64,000 bases of DNA from Pseudomonas entomophila L48 (GTDB lineage: Bacteria; Pseudomonadota; Gammaproteobacteria; Pseudomonadales; Pseudomonadaceae): the NCBI RefSeq assembly GCF_000026105.1, contig NC_008027.1:2742501-2806500 (forward strand). The letters run 5' to 3'. The notes below the pieces were generated by a model, which searched no databases, was not told the DNA's origin, and saw only the letters and a list, made by a program, of their open reading frames with translations. Of the stretch, positions 35,694 to 44,369 are shown piece by piece; within the stretch, counting starts at the first letter, position 1; each line of letters starts with the position of its first letter. The translations under genes and the position numbers were made by a program.

Positions 35694-37043
35694 TTACGGG
35701 CGTGCCAGCTCAGCGCCGGGCGCGGGTTGCTCCTTTGGGGGCTGTTCGAGCTCGATGCGTTTGATCGGGCCGACGATCACCAGGTAGCTGAACACCGCCA
35801 CCAGCGCGTTGGCGCCCACATACACCAGGGCCCACTTGAACGAGCCGGTGGCACTGATGATGTAGCCGATGACGATGGGGGTGGTGATCGAGGCGATGTT
35901 GCCGAAGGTGTTGAACAAGCCACCCGACAGCCCGGCGATCTGCTTGGGCGAGGTGTCGGCGACCACCGCCCAGCCCAGCGCGCCAATGCCCTTGCCGAAG
36001 AACGCCAGGGTCATGAAGCCGACCACCATCCACTCGGCGTCGACGTAGTTGCAGAACACCATGGTGGTCGACAGCAGCAGGCCGCAGACGATCGGCAGCT
36101 TGCGCGAGAAGGTCAGCGAGTGGCCACGGCGCAGCAGCCAGTCCGAGATCACACCACCCAGCACGCCACCGATGAAGCCGCACACCGCCGGCAGCGAAGC
36201 GATGAAGCCGGCCTTGAGGATGGTCATGCCGCGCTCCTGCACCAGGTACACCGGGAACCAGGTCAGGAAGAAGTAAGTAATGGCGTTGATGCAGTACTGG
36301 CCCAGGTACACGCCCAGCAGCATGCGGCTGGTCAGCAGCTGCTTGATGTAGCCCCATTTCGGGCCGTCGTTGCCGCGCTTCTGGTCCATGTCCACCAGGC
36401 CGCCGTTGTGCTCGATGTGGTCGAGCTCGGCCTGGCTGATGCGTGGGTGCTGGCGTGGGTTGTGGATGGTCTTGAGCCAGACCATCGAGAACACGATGCC
36501 CAATGCCCCCATGACCACGAACACGTGCTCCCAGCCGAAGGTGAACACGATCCAGCCCATGATCGGCGCGAACAGCGCCGTGGCGAAGTACTGCGCCGAG
36601 TTGAAGATCGCCGAGGCGGTGCCGCGCTCCTGGGTCGGGAACCAGGCCGCGACGATACGGGCGTTGCCGGGGAACGACGGCGCTTCGGCGAAACCTACCA
36701 GGAAGCGCAGGGTGAACAGGGTGACCACCGCCCAGGCCACCGGCAGGCCGCCGACGAAGCCTTGCAGCAGGGTGAACAGCGACCAGGTGAAGATGCTGAA
36801 GGCGTAGACGTTTTTCGAACCGAAGCGGTCGAGCAGCCAGCCGCCAGGGATCTGCCCGGCCACGTAGGCCCAGCCGAAGGCGGAGAAGATGTAGCCGAGG
36901 GTGACCGCGTCGATGCCCAGGTCTTTCTGCAGGCTGGAGCCGGCGATGGCGATGGTGGCGCGGTCGGCATAGTTGATGGTGGTCACCAGGAACAGCATCA
37001 ACAGGATCAGGTAGCGCACATGCGTCTTTTTCGTCGCTTGCAT
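35694..37043 (-). CDS. MFS hexarate (galactarate/glucarate) permease
   Basis: A 449-residue major facilitator of the anion:cation symporter group (GudP/GarP-like) with 12 predicted helices. The N-terminal segment LFLVTTINYADRATIAIAGS is typical of this group, as are DRFGSKNVYAFSIFTWSLFT near 80 and GIGALGWAVVADTSPKQIAG near 345. It probably imports galactarate and glucarate with protons. The start MQATKK has a GGGAG box; it is placed between kdgD and garD in the operon. Confidence 0.92.
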   Translation of the reverse strand: MQATKKTHVRYLILLMLFLVTTINYADRATIAIAGSSLQKDLGIDAVTLGYIFSAFGWAYVAGQIPGGWLLDRFGSKNVYAFSIFTWSLFTLLQGFVGGLPVAWAVVTLFTLRFLVGFAEAPSFPGNARIVAAWFPTQERGTASAIFNSAQYFATALFAPIMGWIVFTFGWEHVFVVMGALGIVFSMVWLKTIHNPRQHPRISQAELDHIEHNGGLVDMDQKRGNDGPKWGYIKQLLTSRMLLGVYLGQYCINAITYFFLTWFPVYLVQERGMTILKAGFIASLPAVCGFIGGVLGGVISDWLLRRGHSLTFSRKLPIVCGLLLSTTMVFCNYVDAEWMVVGFMTLAFFGKGIGALGWAVVADTSPKQIAGLSGGLFNTFGNIASITTPIVIGYIISATGSFKWALVYVGANALVAVFSYLVIVGPIKRIELEQPPKEQPAPGAELARP

Positions 37044-37158
37044 GCTGTGTACTCCCACTCGTTATTTTTATGCGGGCTTGTAGTCGTCATTTTGTTGCGC
37101 CAAGGCAGGGCGCGAGGGCCGGGGCGATCAGCGGGTGGGCGAAGCACCCCGGGCCTGG

Positions 37159-38088
37159 TTACACGGTTTGCGGGCCCATCTTGTCCATCAGCGCGGCGAG
37201 CATCTCGTACTCCTGCGCGGTCAGGTCGGTCAGCGGCGTGCGCACGGGGCCTGCGTCGTAGCCGGCGATCCTGGCCCCGGCCTTGACGATGCTCACGGCG
37301 TAACCGGCCTTGCGGTTGCGAATATCCAGGTACGGCAGGAAGAAATCGTCGATCAGCTTGGCCACGGTGGCGTGATCGTCGCGGGCGATGGCGTGGTAGA
37401 AGTCCATCGCCGTCTTCGGCACGAAGTTGAACACCGCCGAGGAGTACACCGGCACGCCCAGGGCCTTGTACGCCGCAGCATACACCTCGGCGGTGGGCAG
37501 GCCACCCAGGTAGCTGAAGCGATCACCCAGGCGGCGGCGAATCGACACCATCAGCTCAATGTCGCCCAGGCCGTCCTTGTAGCCGATCAGGTTCGGGCAG
37601 CGCTCGGCCAGGCGTTCCAGCAGGTCGGCGTTCAGGCGGCAGACGTTGCGGTTGTACACCACCACGCCGATGTTGACCGCCTTGCACACCGCCTCGACAT
37701 GGGCGGCGACGCCGTCCTGGCTGGCTTCGGTCAGGTAGTGGGGCAGCAGCAGCAGGCCCTTGGCGCCCAGGCGTTCGGCCTCCTTGGCGTATTCGATGGC
37801 CTGGCGGGTCGAGCCACCGACGCCGGCGAGGATCGGCACCGAAGTGGCGCAGGTGTCGACCGCGGTCTTGATCACCTGGCTGTATTCGCTGGCGGCCAGG
37901 GAGAAGAACTCACCGGTGCCGCCGGCGGCGAACAGGGCGCTGGCGCCGTAGGGGGCGAGCCATTCCAGGCGCTTGACGTAGCCGGCCGGGTTGAAGTCGC
38001 CCTGGGCGTCGAAGTCGGTGACGGGGAACGACAGCAGGCCGTGGGAGAGGATGGATTGCAGTTCTTGTGGGGTCATTGTTGTAGGCAT
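37159..38088 (-). CDS. kdgD: 5-dehydro-4-deoxyglucarate dehydratase
   Basis: A 309-residue member of the DapA/NAL class I aldolase family. The N-terminal substrate loop is [16 protein letters not shown] near 54-69. Tyr in [10 protein letters not shown] near 144 and the Schiff-base Lys in [10 protein letters not shown] near 170 are in place. It dehydrates and decarboxylates 5-dehydro-4-deoxyglucarate to 2-oxoglutarate semialdehyde, the substrate of the dehydrogenase at 32339. It is the first gene of the operon, with a palindromic operator candidate 48 bases upstream. Confidence 0.95.
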   Translation of the reverse strand: MPTTMTPQELQSILSHGLLSFPVTDFDAQGDFNPAGYVKRLEWLAPYGASALFAAGGTGEFFSLAASEYSQVIKTAVDTCATSVPILAGVGGSTRQAIEYAKEAERLGAKGLLLLPHYLTEASQDGVAAHVEAVCKAVNIGVVVYNRNVCRLNADLLERLAERCPNLIGYKDGLGDIELMVSIRRRLGDRFSYLGGLPTAEVYAAAYKALGVPVYSSAVFNFVPKTAMDFYHAIARDDHATVAKLIDDFFLPYLDIRNRKAGYAVSIVKAGARIAGYDAGPVRTPLTDLTAQEYEMLAALMDKMGPQTV

Positions 38089-38135
38089 CCTGTGGCGCTT
38101 GGAAAAGGAAGGTGAACCAAGGTTAGAGGTAAGTT

Positions 38136-38154
38136 ATCGTACAACATGTGCGAT
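38136..38154. promoter_or_regulatory. palindromic operator candidate for the galactarate operon
   Basis: ATCGTACA-ACA-TGTGCGAT is an imperfect palindrome (seven of eight positions match) 48 to 66 bases upstream of kdgD. The left arm plus AC repeats exactly at 31441-31450 before the GntR gene. Size and symmetry suit a FadR-type GntR protein. Confidence 0.55.
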
Positions 38155-38186
38155 GACTAGACCCTCGCCACAGAATTTTTGCAGAT

Positions 38187-38258
38187 GCCTCATCGCGGAT
38201 GAATCCGCTCCTACAGGATCGCGCCAGTCTGTAGGAGCGGATTCATCCGCGATGAGGC
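38187..38258. repeat. REP inverted pair (gcggattcatccgcgatg family)
   Basis: Inverted catcgcggatgaatccgctc and gagcggattcatccgcgatg units, 20 bases apart, upstream of the kdgD promoter and downstream of puuD. This core sequence differs from the other REP families in the window. Confidence 0.88.
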
Positions 38259-38451
38259 CACCGCAGACGGGATGACTTTCGCAAGTCATCGTATCTCTTG
38301 ATGAGGGGGAAGGAAAAAAAAGATCGCGGAGACAGGCACAAACCCGCCGCCCGCTTCCACGGGATATGTTCTGGGACCAGCAGAGGGTGACCGGGGAAAC
38401 GGGGGCGGCCTTGCGCCGCCCCGCGATCAAAGCTAACGAAGCTTCGGTGGA
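38259..38451. other. non-coding segment with GC-rich hairpin downstream of the puuD-like gene
   Basis: Between the REP pair and the stop of the glutamine-amidotransferase gene. It holds a hairpin GGGGCGGC / GCCGCCCC at 38402-38422 that may end minus-strand transcription, with only a short T-run behind it (GTTTCC). Nothing else was seen. Confidence 0.4.
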
Positions 38452-39261
38452 TCAGGCAGCCTGGTGGTGCTTGACCTGGGCCTTGCGAACCTGCGCGCGG
38501 CAGGCGTCGCCGAAGGCCTGGAACATCTTGATCGAGTCAGGGTTCTTCGCCGCCTGCCACTCGGGGTGCCACTGCACCGCGAACAGGAAGGGCGAGAGTG
38601 TCGGGGCGTGAATGGCCTCGACCAGGCCGTCCTCGGCGTGGGCGATCGGCTCGATGCCAGCACCCAGGTTGCGCAGGCCCTGGCCATGCAGCGAGTTGAC
38701 GCGGATCTCGTCGGTGCCCAGGGTGTCGCGCAACCAGCTGCCAGGCTTGATCTTCACGCCATGGACCGCCGCGTACTGGACATCGACCGGGTCTTCCGGG
38801 TTTTCCCGGTGGTCGTTGAAGCCTGGCTCGGCGTAGACCTTCTGGTAGATATCGCCACCCAGGGCCACGTTGATTTCCTGCATGCCGCGGCAGATGCCGA
38901 AGATCGGCAGGCCGCGCTTGATCGCCGCCTTGACCAGTGGGATGTCGAACAGGTCGCGGTTCTGGTCCTGGCCCTTGCCGGGGGTCTGGTTGTCCTGGCC
39001 GTAGAGCGCCGGGTCGATGTTGCTGCCGGCACCGGTCAGGTACACACCGTCGGCCATGTCCAGGTAAGTCTCGAGATCCTCGGTGCCGCAGCAGGTGGGC
39101 ACCAGGACCGGGACGCAACCGGCGAACTCGACCAGCGGGGTGATGTATTTGTGGGTCATGACCTGGTAGTCATGGCCTTTGCGCTCTTGGCTGCCCATGG
39201 TCATCAGGACGACGGGTTTGCGCAGGGAGGGTTGCTTGTTGCCAATGTTGCTGTTGGACAT
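38452..39261 (-). CDS. gamma-glutamyl-gamma-aminobutyrate hydrolase (PuuD/SpuA-like)
   Basis: A 269-residue class I glutamine amidotransferase-like hydrolase of peptidase family C26. The nucleophile Cys is in PIFGICRGMQEINVALGG near 119, and the His-Glu pair is in FAVQWHPEWQAA near 231-233. It fits enzymes that cleave gamma-glutamyl-GABA in putrescine breakdown, but no other putrescine genes lie nearby, so the natural substrate could be another gamma-glutamyl compound. The ATG start has a TCAAGGTGACAT context upstream with a weak AAGGTG box. Confidence 0.87.
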   Translation of the reverse strand: MSNSNIGNKQPSLRKPVVLMTMGSQERKGHDYQVMTHKYITPLVEFAGCVPVLVPTCCGTEDLETYLDMADGVYLTGAGSNIDPALYGQDNQTPGKGQDQNRDLFDIPLVKAAIKRGLPIFGICRGMQEINVALGGDIYQKVYAEPGFNDHRENPEDPVDVQYAAVHGVKIKPGSWLRDTLGTDEIRVNSLHGQGLRNLGAGIEPIAHAEDGLVEAIHAPTLSPFLFAVQWHPEWQAAKNPDSIKMFQAFGDACRAQVRKAQVKHHQAA

Positions 39262-39582
39262 ATGTCACCTTGAGACAGGTCATGCCTGTCGTTGTTGTGC
39301 AGGCGCACGGCCGGGGCCATGGGTGCAGCCTGTAGCCCCGAGCACTGCCGGCTCACCTGGGGCGATGCCGGTCGGGGCATGACTCATAGCTTGCCAGAGC
39401 CGTTCGATATGTCAAACGAGTGGCAGGGGGCTCAGGCGCCGAGTTTCGGGGATTGGAGGGCGTCGGGGCCTTTGGCGACAAGGGTTTGACGGGGGTTGAA
39501 GTCAATAATACTTAACGACGCAGTCGGTTCATTGCACGGCTGCAATGAAGCCTGCCCGCCGTTGCGGCGGGCAGGCGCGCGA
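39262..39582. other. non-coding region with tandem hairpins
   Basis: A 321-base gap between the puuD-like gene (promoter side) and the end of the membrane-protein gene. It holds two hairpins next to that stop codon, listed separately. The rest holds no gene I can support; a short AT-rich stretch near 39500-39515 may belong to the puuD-side promoter. Confidence 0.4.
39528..39575 (-). terminator. tandem hairpins at the end of the membrane-protein gene
   Basis: First hairpin CCTGCCCGCC / GGCGGGCAGG (39551-39575), then a perfect TTCATTGCA / TGCAATGAA stem (39528-39549). Both lie just behind the minus-strand stop at 39583. T-runs are weak, so the terminator is plausible but not typical. Confidence 0.5.
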
Positions 39583-41223
39583 TCAGTCGTCGAGGCGCTC
39601 GAGCACGCCGAAGCCATAGCCGCCCAGCAGGTCGGCACGGATGCGCTCGCCCAGCGGTTGCACGTGGTTTTGCAGCGGTGCCAGCCAGTCGATGGCGTGG
39701 CTGGCCAGGCGTGCGCTCAGGGCCAGGCTGTCGCCGCCCTGTTGCGGCAGGGCCGTGGCCGGCACGCTGGGCTTGCCGGCCAGCCATGGCAGGCTGGCCA
39801 GCAGCAGCGTGTACAGCACCAGCAGCTTGACGTAGAGCCCCAGCGGCAGCGGCTGCACCAGGCGCACCAGGTAGGTCAGCGCCCTGAACAGGTGCACGGT
39901 CAAGCCACAGAGGGCCAGTAGCAGGGCCAAGGCAGGGGTGACCAGGTCACGGTAGCTGTCGCGGCCGAGCGTCGACAGGTCGTCCGCTGCCGCCACCCGC
40001 TGCTTCATCAGCTCGCGGGCATCGTGTTGCAGCGCTGGCTGGTAGGCCATGCGCGCGAAGGCGTCCTGGGTGAGATAGGCGTACAACGTGATGCCGGGCG
40101 GCAGGCTCAGGGCCTGGCGCCATTGTGCCTGGACTGCGGCCACGGCGAGGAACTCCGGGCGGCCCAGGCCGGGTTCGATCCAGCCGGCATCGATGCGTTC
40201 CTGGATCAGTTCGGCGTACTGGTTGCGCGCCTCGCGGCGTACCTGGCGGGCCACCGCCTTGTTGAAGCCGACGCGGTCCTCGGGTTGCCAGAGGTCGTTG
40301 ACCGGTACCCCCATCTGCTCGCGCAGCACATGGCGAACAGGCTGCCATTCACTGACCGGCAGGTTCCACGGGTTGTAGTTGCGCCCGCGCTTGGTCAGCA
40401 GGCGCTGGTAGTCGGTCCAGGCCTGGCCCTGGCGCTGGAGGATCGCCATGCGGCTGGTGGCGCCGTAGTAGAACAGGCTGGCGCGCCGGTACTGGCGGTA
40501 GTTGTCTTCCAGCTTGGCGGTGGCCGCGCGGTAGTTGTCGTAGTTGCGCGCCAGGCCGCCGCGCTGGCGGTCGGCCAACTGTTCGAAGAACGCCTGCGGG
40601 GCCAGGCCCTCGATGGCGGGCAGCGGGGTGATGGCCGGCAGGCGCAGGGCCAACTCGGCCAGGCGCAGCTTGCCTTCGGGGCTGCGCAGATCGGCCGCGG
40701 TGGCGCTTTGGCCGTCCAGGCGCAGGTCATGGTTGAGCATCTGGTTGAACAACGGGATACCGAATGCCGCCTGGGCTTCCTGCTGCGGGCTGGCGCGCTC
40801 GACCAGCGCATCCACCAGCAGGCGCTGGGCATGGTAGCCCAGGTACACACTGGTGCCGCAGATGATCAGCGCCCACAGCAGCGTGCGGCCGAAGCCCCAG
40901 GCCTGGCGCATGCTCTTGCGCAGCAGGCAACTGAGCACCAGCAGGCCGACCGACGCGGCGGTCAGCCATTGGCCGTGCACGGCGAGCTGTTGCAGCCGGG
41001 TGTGGTAGGCCAGGGTGCCGACCACATCGGTCAGGCGTGCGCAGAAGGCGAGGGTGACCAGCAGGTAGGCCAGGGTCGGCAGCAGCATCACCTGCGCCAG
41101 GCGGCGTTGCTGGTCGCGGGTCAGCGGCAGGTTGCCGCCCCACAGGGCCAGGGCCAGGCGTTGCAGGGGCGAACGTTCATGGCTGGCGGGGTAGGCCGAG
41201 CGGCGGAGCAGGGCGCCGATCAT
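39583..41223 (-). CDS. integral membrane protein of unknown function, 546 residues
   Basis: I do not recognise the family. There are three hydrophobic helices in the N-terminal part (MLLPTLAYLLVTLAFCARL near 46, WLTAASVGLLVLSCLL near 86, TLLWALIICGTSVYLGYHAQ near 114). A long soluble, Tyr- and Arg-rich domain of about 280 residues follows. Two more helices near the C-terminus (LVTPALALLLALCGLTVHLF near 420, GLYVKLLVLYTLLLASLPWL near 453) precede a 70-residue tail. The central domain probably faces the periplasm. It stands alone; the start ATG is close to a REP-rich gap. Coding use and length make it a real gene. Confidence 0.75.
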   Translation of the reverse strand: MIGALLRRSAYPASHERSPLQRLALALWGGNLPLTRDQQRRLAQVMLLPTLAYLLVTLAFCARLTDVVGTLAYHTRLQQLAVHGQWLTAASVGLLVLSCLLRKSMRQAWGFGRTLLWALIICGTSVYLGYHAQRLLVDALVERASPQQEAQAAFGIPLFNQMLNHDLRLDGQSATAADLRSPEGKLRLAELALRLPAITPLPAIEGLAPQAFFEQLADRQRGGLARNYDNYRAATAKLEDNYRQYRRASLFYYGATSRMAILQRQGQAWTDYQRLLTKRGRNYNPWNLPVSEWQPVRHVLREQMGVPVNDLWQPEDRVGFNKAVARQVRREARNQYAELIQERIDAGWIEPGLGRPEFLAVAAVQAQWRQALSLPPGITLYAYLTQDAFARMAYQPALQHDARELMKQRVAAADDLSTLGRDSYRDLVTPALALLLALCGLTVHLFRALTYLVRLVQPLPLGLYVKLLVLYTLLLASLPWLAGKPSVPATALPQQGGDSLALSARLASHAIDWLAPLQNHVQPLGERIRADLLGGYGFGVLERLDD

Positions 41224-41389
41224 CGGGCGTTACCGGATGAATGGGCGAAGCAGGAAAAGGCAAGGCTGACCGAAGAGGTCGCAGGGGTGTTCACGCGCGG
41301 CGTTCCTTGTCGAGGCAATGGTGCGTCCAGGGTTGCCGCGCGATAGTAGCATGCTGATGGCGGATTCGTGCCGCAGTAGGCACGATCCT
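41224..41389. other. non-coding segment upstream of the membrane-protein gene
   Basis: Left part of a 358-base gap, next to the start of the unknown membrane protein; it should carry its promoter. Nothing specific is recognised. The right part of the gap is made of REP elements. Confidence 0.35.
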
Positions 41390-41507
41390 TGTGGGAGCGG
41401 CCTTGTGTCGCGAAAGGGCCGCAAAGCGGCCCCAGCAATCATTGTATCGACTCTAAGATCCAGGGGCTGCTACGCAGCCCTTTCGCGACACAAGGCCGCT
41501 CCCACAG
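41390..41507. repeat. REP inverted pair (cggccttgtgtcgcgaa family)
   Basis: Inverted tgtgggagcggccttgtgtc and gacacaaggccgctcccaca units with outer gggccgcaaagcggcccc and ggggctgctacgcagccc palindromes. Confidence 0.9.
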
Positions 41508-41529
41508 CATCCAGAGCTCACCGCATACC

Positions 41530-41572
41530 TGTAGGAGCCAGCCTTGCTGGCGAACACCGGCAAAGCCGGTGC
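41530..41572. repeat. single REP unit plus small palindrome (ccagccttgctggcgaa variant)
   Basis: One ctgtaggagccagccttgct unit followed by caccggcaaagccggtg, without an inverted partner. It sits ten bases from the stop of the ABC transporter ATPase gene. Confidence 0.75.
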
Positions 41573-41581
41573 CACCGTTCG

Positions 41582-42373
41582 CTAATGCAGGATCTGCTTG
41601 AGAAACGCCTGCGCCCGCGCCGTACGCGGTTGCCCGAAGAACACCTCTGGCGGGCTGTCCTCGATGATCTGCCCTCCCTCCAGGAACAGCACCCGCTCGG
41701 CCACCTGGCGCGCAAAGCCCATTTCATGGGTGACACAGAGCATGGTCATGCCGGTGCCTGCCAATTGCACCAGCACATCCAGCACCTCGGCGACCATCTC
41801 CGGGTCCAGCGCCGAGGTCGGCTCGTCGAACAGCATGATCCGCGGCTTCATGCACAGCGCCCGGGCAATTGCCACGCGCTGCTGCTGGCCACCGGACAGC
41901 TGGCTGGGGTACTTGTGCGCCTGGCTCTCGATGCCGACCTTGCTCAGATACATCCGCGCCCGCTCCTCGGCGTCCTTGCGTGACAGCCCACGCACGCTCA
42001 TCGGCGCCAGCAGGCAGTTGTCCAGCACGCTCATGTGCGGGAACAGGTTGAAATGCTGGAACACCATGCCGATCTCGCTGCGTACCTGGGCGGCCTGGCG
42101 CGTGGTGGTGGCGAGGTCGATGCCGCCGACCTGGATGCGGCCTTGCTCGGCTATCTCCAGGCGATTGATACAGCGGATCAGCGTCGACTTGCCCGAGCCG
42201 GAAGGGCCGCAGAGCACGATGCGCTCGCCCTCGCGCACCGACAGGTCGATATCGTGCAGCACATGGAAGGCGCCGTAGTGCTTGTTCAGGCCCTCGATGC
42301 GGATCAGCTCCGGGCGCGGGTCGGGTGCCGGGTGCAACGGGGCAAGGCTGGCAAGACTGGAGGATGCGGACAT
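41582..42373 (-). CDS. amino acid ABC transporter ATP-binding protein
   Basis: A 263-residue polar amino acid ABC ATPase (HisP/GlnQ type). Walker A is LCGPSGSGKSTLIRC near 55-68, the Q-loop FQHFNLF near 105, the signature SQLSGGQQQRVAIARAL near 158 and Walker B IMLFDEPTSALDPEM near 180, followed by the H-loop VTHEM. It is the last gene of the rpiR-transporter-oxidase operon, 24 bases behind amaD. It probably powers uptake of D-lysine or a related cationic amino acid. Confidence 0.94.
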   Translation of the reverse strand: MSASSSLASLAPLHPAPDPRPELIRIEGLNKHYGAFHVLHDIDLSVREGERIVLCGPSGSGKSTLIRCINRLEIAEQGRIQVGGIDLATTTRQAAQVRSEIGMVFQHFNLFPHMSVLDNCLLAPMSVRGLSRKDAEERARMYLSKVGIESQAHKYPSQLSGGQQQRVAIARALCMKPRIMLFDEPTSALDPEMVAEVLDVLVQLAGTGMTMLCVTHEMGFARQVAERVLFLEGGQIIEDSPPEVFFGQPRTARAQAFLKQILH

Positions 42374-42397
42374 CGTTGTTGTTCTCCCGCTCTGGTT

Positions 42398-43642
42398 TCA
42401 GTCGAAGCGTGCGGCGCTGTAGGGCGCAGGGTCGGTGAAGGGATGCTGGCCGGTGAGCAGTTCCGCCAGCAGGCGGCCGCTGACCGGGCCCAGGGTCAGG
42501 CCGTGGTGGGCGTGGCCGAAGTTGAACCACAGGCCTTTGTGCCGTGGCGCGGGGCCGATCACCGGGCGCATGTCCGGCAGGCAGGGGCGCCGGCCCAGCC
42601 AAGGCTTGTCGTCCAGGCGCTCGCCCAGGGCCGGGAACAATTTGCGGGCCAGGGCTTCGCAGCGCCGCAGCTGGATTTCATTGGCGGCCGCGTCGCTGGC
42701 GGCGAACTCGATGCCGGTGGTCAGGCGTACGCCTCGGGCCATGGGCGCCAGCACATAGCCGCCCTGGGTGTCGCACACCGAGTGGCGCAGCTCGGCACCG
42801 TCGCGGGTGGCGTAGTGCATGTGGTAGCCGCGCTTGATCCCCAGGGGGAAGTCATAGCCCAGCGCTTCATAGAGCTCAGCCGACTGCGGCCCGAGGCAGG
42901 CCACCACCTCGTCGGCACGGACCGGGCCACGCTGCGTGTCCACCTGCCAGCCGCCGTCGACCTGGCGCAGGGTGCGCGCATCGCCGTGCAGGAACTGCCC
43001 GCCGCGCTGGACGAACAACCCGGCATAGCCACGGGTGAGGCCGCCAGGGTTGCTCACGGTCTTCGGGTCCAGCCAGTGGATGCCGCCGACCACGCCACCG
43101 TCGAGCTGCTGTTCGCGAGCCTGGAGTTGATCATGCTCGAGGATTTCGTAGCGCAGCCCATAGCGGGCCAAGCCAGGCAGTTCACGCTTGGCCTGTTCGA
43201 ACAGCGCGCTGTCGCGGTACACCTCGATCCAGCCCTTGGCTTGCACGAGGTCCTGCAACCCGGCGGCGTCGATCAGCGCGTCGTGTTCCTCGACACTGCG
43301 CTGCACCAGCGGCAGCATGTCCGCGGCGGCCTTGGCCAGGCGCCCCGGCGCCGACTGCTGCCAGTAGCGCAACAGCCAGGGGGCGGCCTTGGGCAGGTGC
43401 GTCAGGCTGTAGCGCACGTCCGGTTGGCGGTTCAGGCCGTAGCGCAGCAGTGCGCCGAACTTGCGTGGGAAGGCGTAGGGGATCACGCTGGAGCGCTCGA
43501 TCAGGCCGGCGTTGCCGTGGCTGGTGCCGCAGCCGGGCTCGTCGCGGTCGACCAGGATCACCTGGCGGCCACGCGCCTGCAAATGCAGCGCGGTGCTGAC
43601 GCCGACGATGCCGGCGCCCAGAACGATGGTTTGGCAATGCAT
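42398..43642 (-). CDS. amaD: FAD-dependent D-amino acid oxidase/dehydrogenase, probable D-lysine oxidase
   Basis: A 414-residue FAD oxidoreductase of the DadA/DAO group. The FAD loop is IVLGAGIVGVSTALHLQARG near 6-25, with the Glu/Asp at the end of strand 2 in VILVDRDEPGCGTSHGNAGL; the C-terminal motif is GLWFNFGHAHHGLTLGPVSG near 370. In P. putida, AmaD oxidises D-lysine to Δ1-piperideine-2-carboxylate, and its gene lies in this context with an ABC transporter, RpiR regulator, dpkA and amaC. The symbol rests on this synteny, not on sequence alone. Confidence 0.85.
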   Translation of the reverse strand: MHCQTIVLGAGIVGVSTALHLQARGRQVILVDRDEPGCGTSHGNAGLIERSSVIPYAFPRKFGALLRYGLNRQPDVRYSLTHLPKAAPWLLRYWQQSAPGRLAKAAADMLPLVQRSVEEHDALIDAAGLQDLVQAKGWIEVYRDSALFEQAKRELPGLARYGLRYEILEHDQLQAREQQLDGGVVGGIHWLDPKTVSNPGGLTRGYAGLFVQRGGQFLHGDARTLRQVDGGWQVDTQRGPVRADEVVACLGPQSAELYEALGYDFPLGIKRGYHMHYATRDGAELRHSVCDTQGGYVLAPMARGVRLTTGIEFAASDAAANEIQLRRCEALARKLFPALGERLDDKPWLGRRPCLPDMRPVIGPAPRHKGLWFNFGHAHHGLTLGPVSGRLLAELLTGQHPFTDPAPYSAARFD

Positions 43643-43658
43643 GGAGCGGTTCCTTCGG

Positions 43659-44369
43659 TCAGTTCAGGTGGCGGCCCAGGCGGGCCTCCAGATGTTTCAG
43701 GGTGCGGCGCACGAGCTCTACGATCAGCAGGTAGAGCACCGCCGCCCACAGGTAGATCTGGAAGTCGAAGCTGCGCGAGAAGGCCAGCTTGGTCACCCCC
43801 ATCAGGTCGTAGATCGTCACCAGCGAGGCGATGGCGCTGGCCTTGATCATCATGATCAGCTCGTTGCCCAGCGGCCCGATGGCCACCAGCAGCGACTGCG
43901 GCAGGACCACCTTGAAGAAGGTGGTGGAGCGCTTGAGGTTCAACGCCCTGGCCGCCTCGTACTGCCCGGGTGCGACCGCCATCAGGCTGGCGCGGAATAT
44001 CTCGGCCTGGTAGGCGGCGGTGTTGAGGGTGAAGGCGAGCAGGGCGCAGTACCAGGCCTCGCGGAAGAACCACCACAGCCCGACGTCCTGCCAGAAACCT
44101 TTCAGCGAGCCCAGGCCGTAGTACAGCAGGAACAACTGGGCCAGCAGCGGTGAGCCACGGAAAAAGTACACATAGCCCGCGGCCAGGCGTTGCAGCACAC
44201 GGCTGCGCGACAGCCGCGCCAGGGCCAGCAGCATCCCCAGCAGCGCGCCGAGGGTGAACGAGATCGCCACCAGCTTGGCGGTTACCAGCAGGCCGTCAAT
44301 GAAACGCGGGCCATAGCGCTCCAGCAGGTCCGGGTCGAGCACATAGGCCAGCAATTGCTCGAGGCTCAT
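43659..44369 (-). CDS. amino acid ABC transporter permease (HisM/GlnP type)
   Basis: A 236-residue inner-membrane permease with about five helices. The binding-protein-dependent transport motif (EAA loop) is AYQAEIFRASLMAVAPGQYE near 129-148, preceded by the glycine-rich GLLVTAKLVAISFTLGALLG segment. The start overlaps the stop of the second permease as ATGA, and it ends 16 bases before amaD. Together they form a heteromeric channel for the substrate-binding protein at 45253. Confidence 0.93.
   Translation of the reverse strand: MSLEQLLAYVLDPDLLERYGPRFIDGLLVTAKLVAISFTLGALLGMLLALARLSRSRVLQRLAAGYVYFFRGSPLLAQLFLLYYGLGSLKGFWQDVGLWWFFREAWYCALLAFTLNTAAYQAEIFRASLMAVAPGQYEAARALNLKRSTTFFKVVLPQSLLVAIGPLGNELIMMIKASAIASLVTIYDLMGVTKLAFSRSFDFQIYLWAAVLYLLIVELVRRTLKHLEARLGRHLN

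Noticed and set aside
41390..41572. Repeat cluster that might look like a small CRISPR array
   Set aside because: The units are palindromic REP elements in opposite orientations with unequal spacing, and there are no cas genes.
42398..43642. Housekeeping D-alanine dehydrogenase DadA as the identity of the FAD enzyme
   Set aside because: Possible by sequence, but dadA normally pairs with dadX alanine racemase; the transporter, dpkA and amaC context points to D-lysine.
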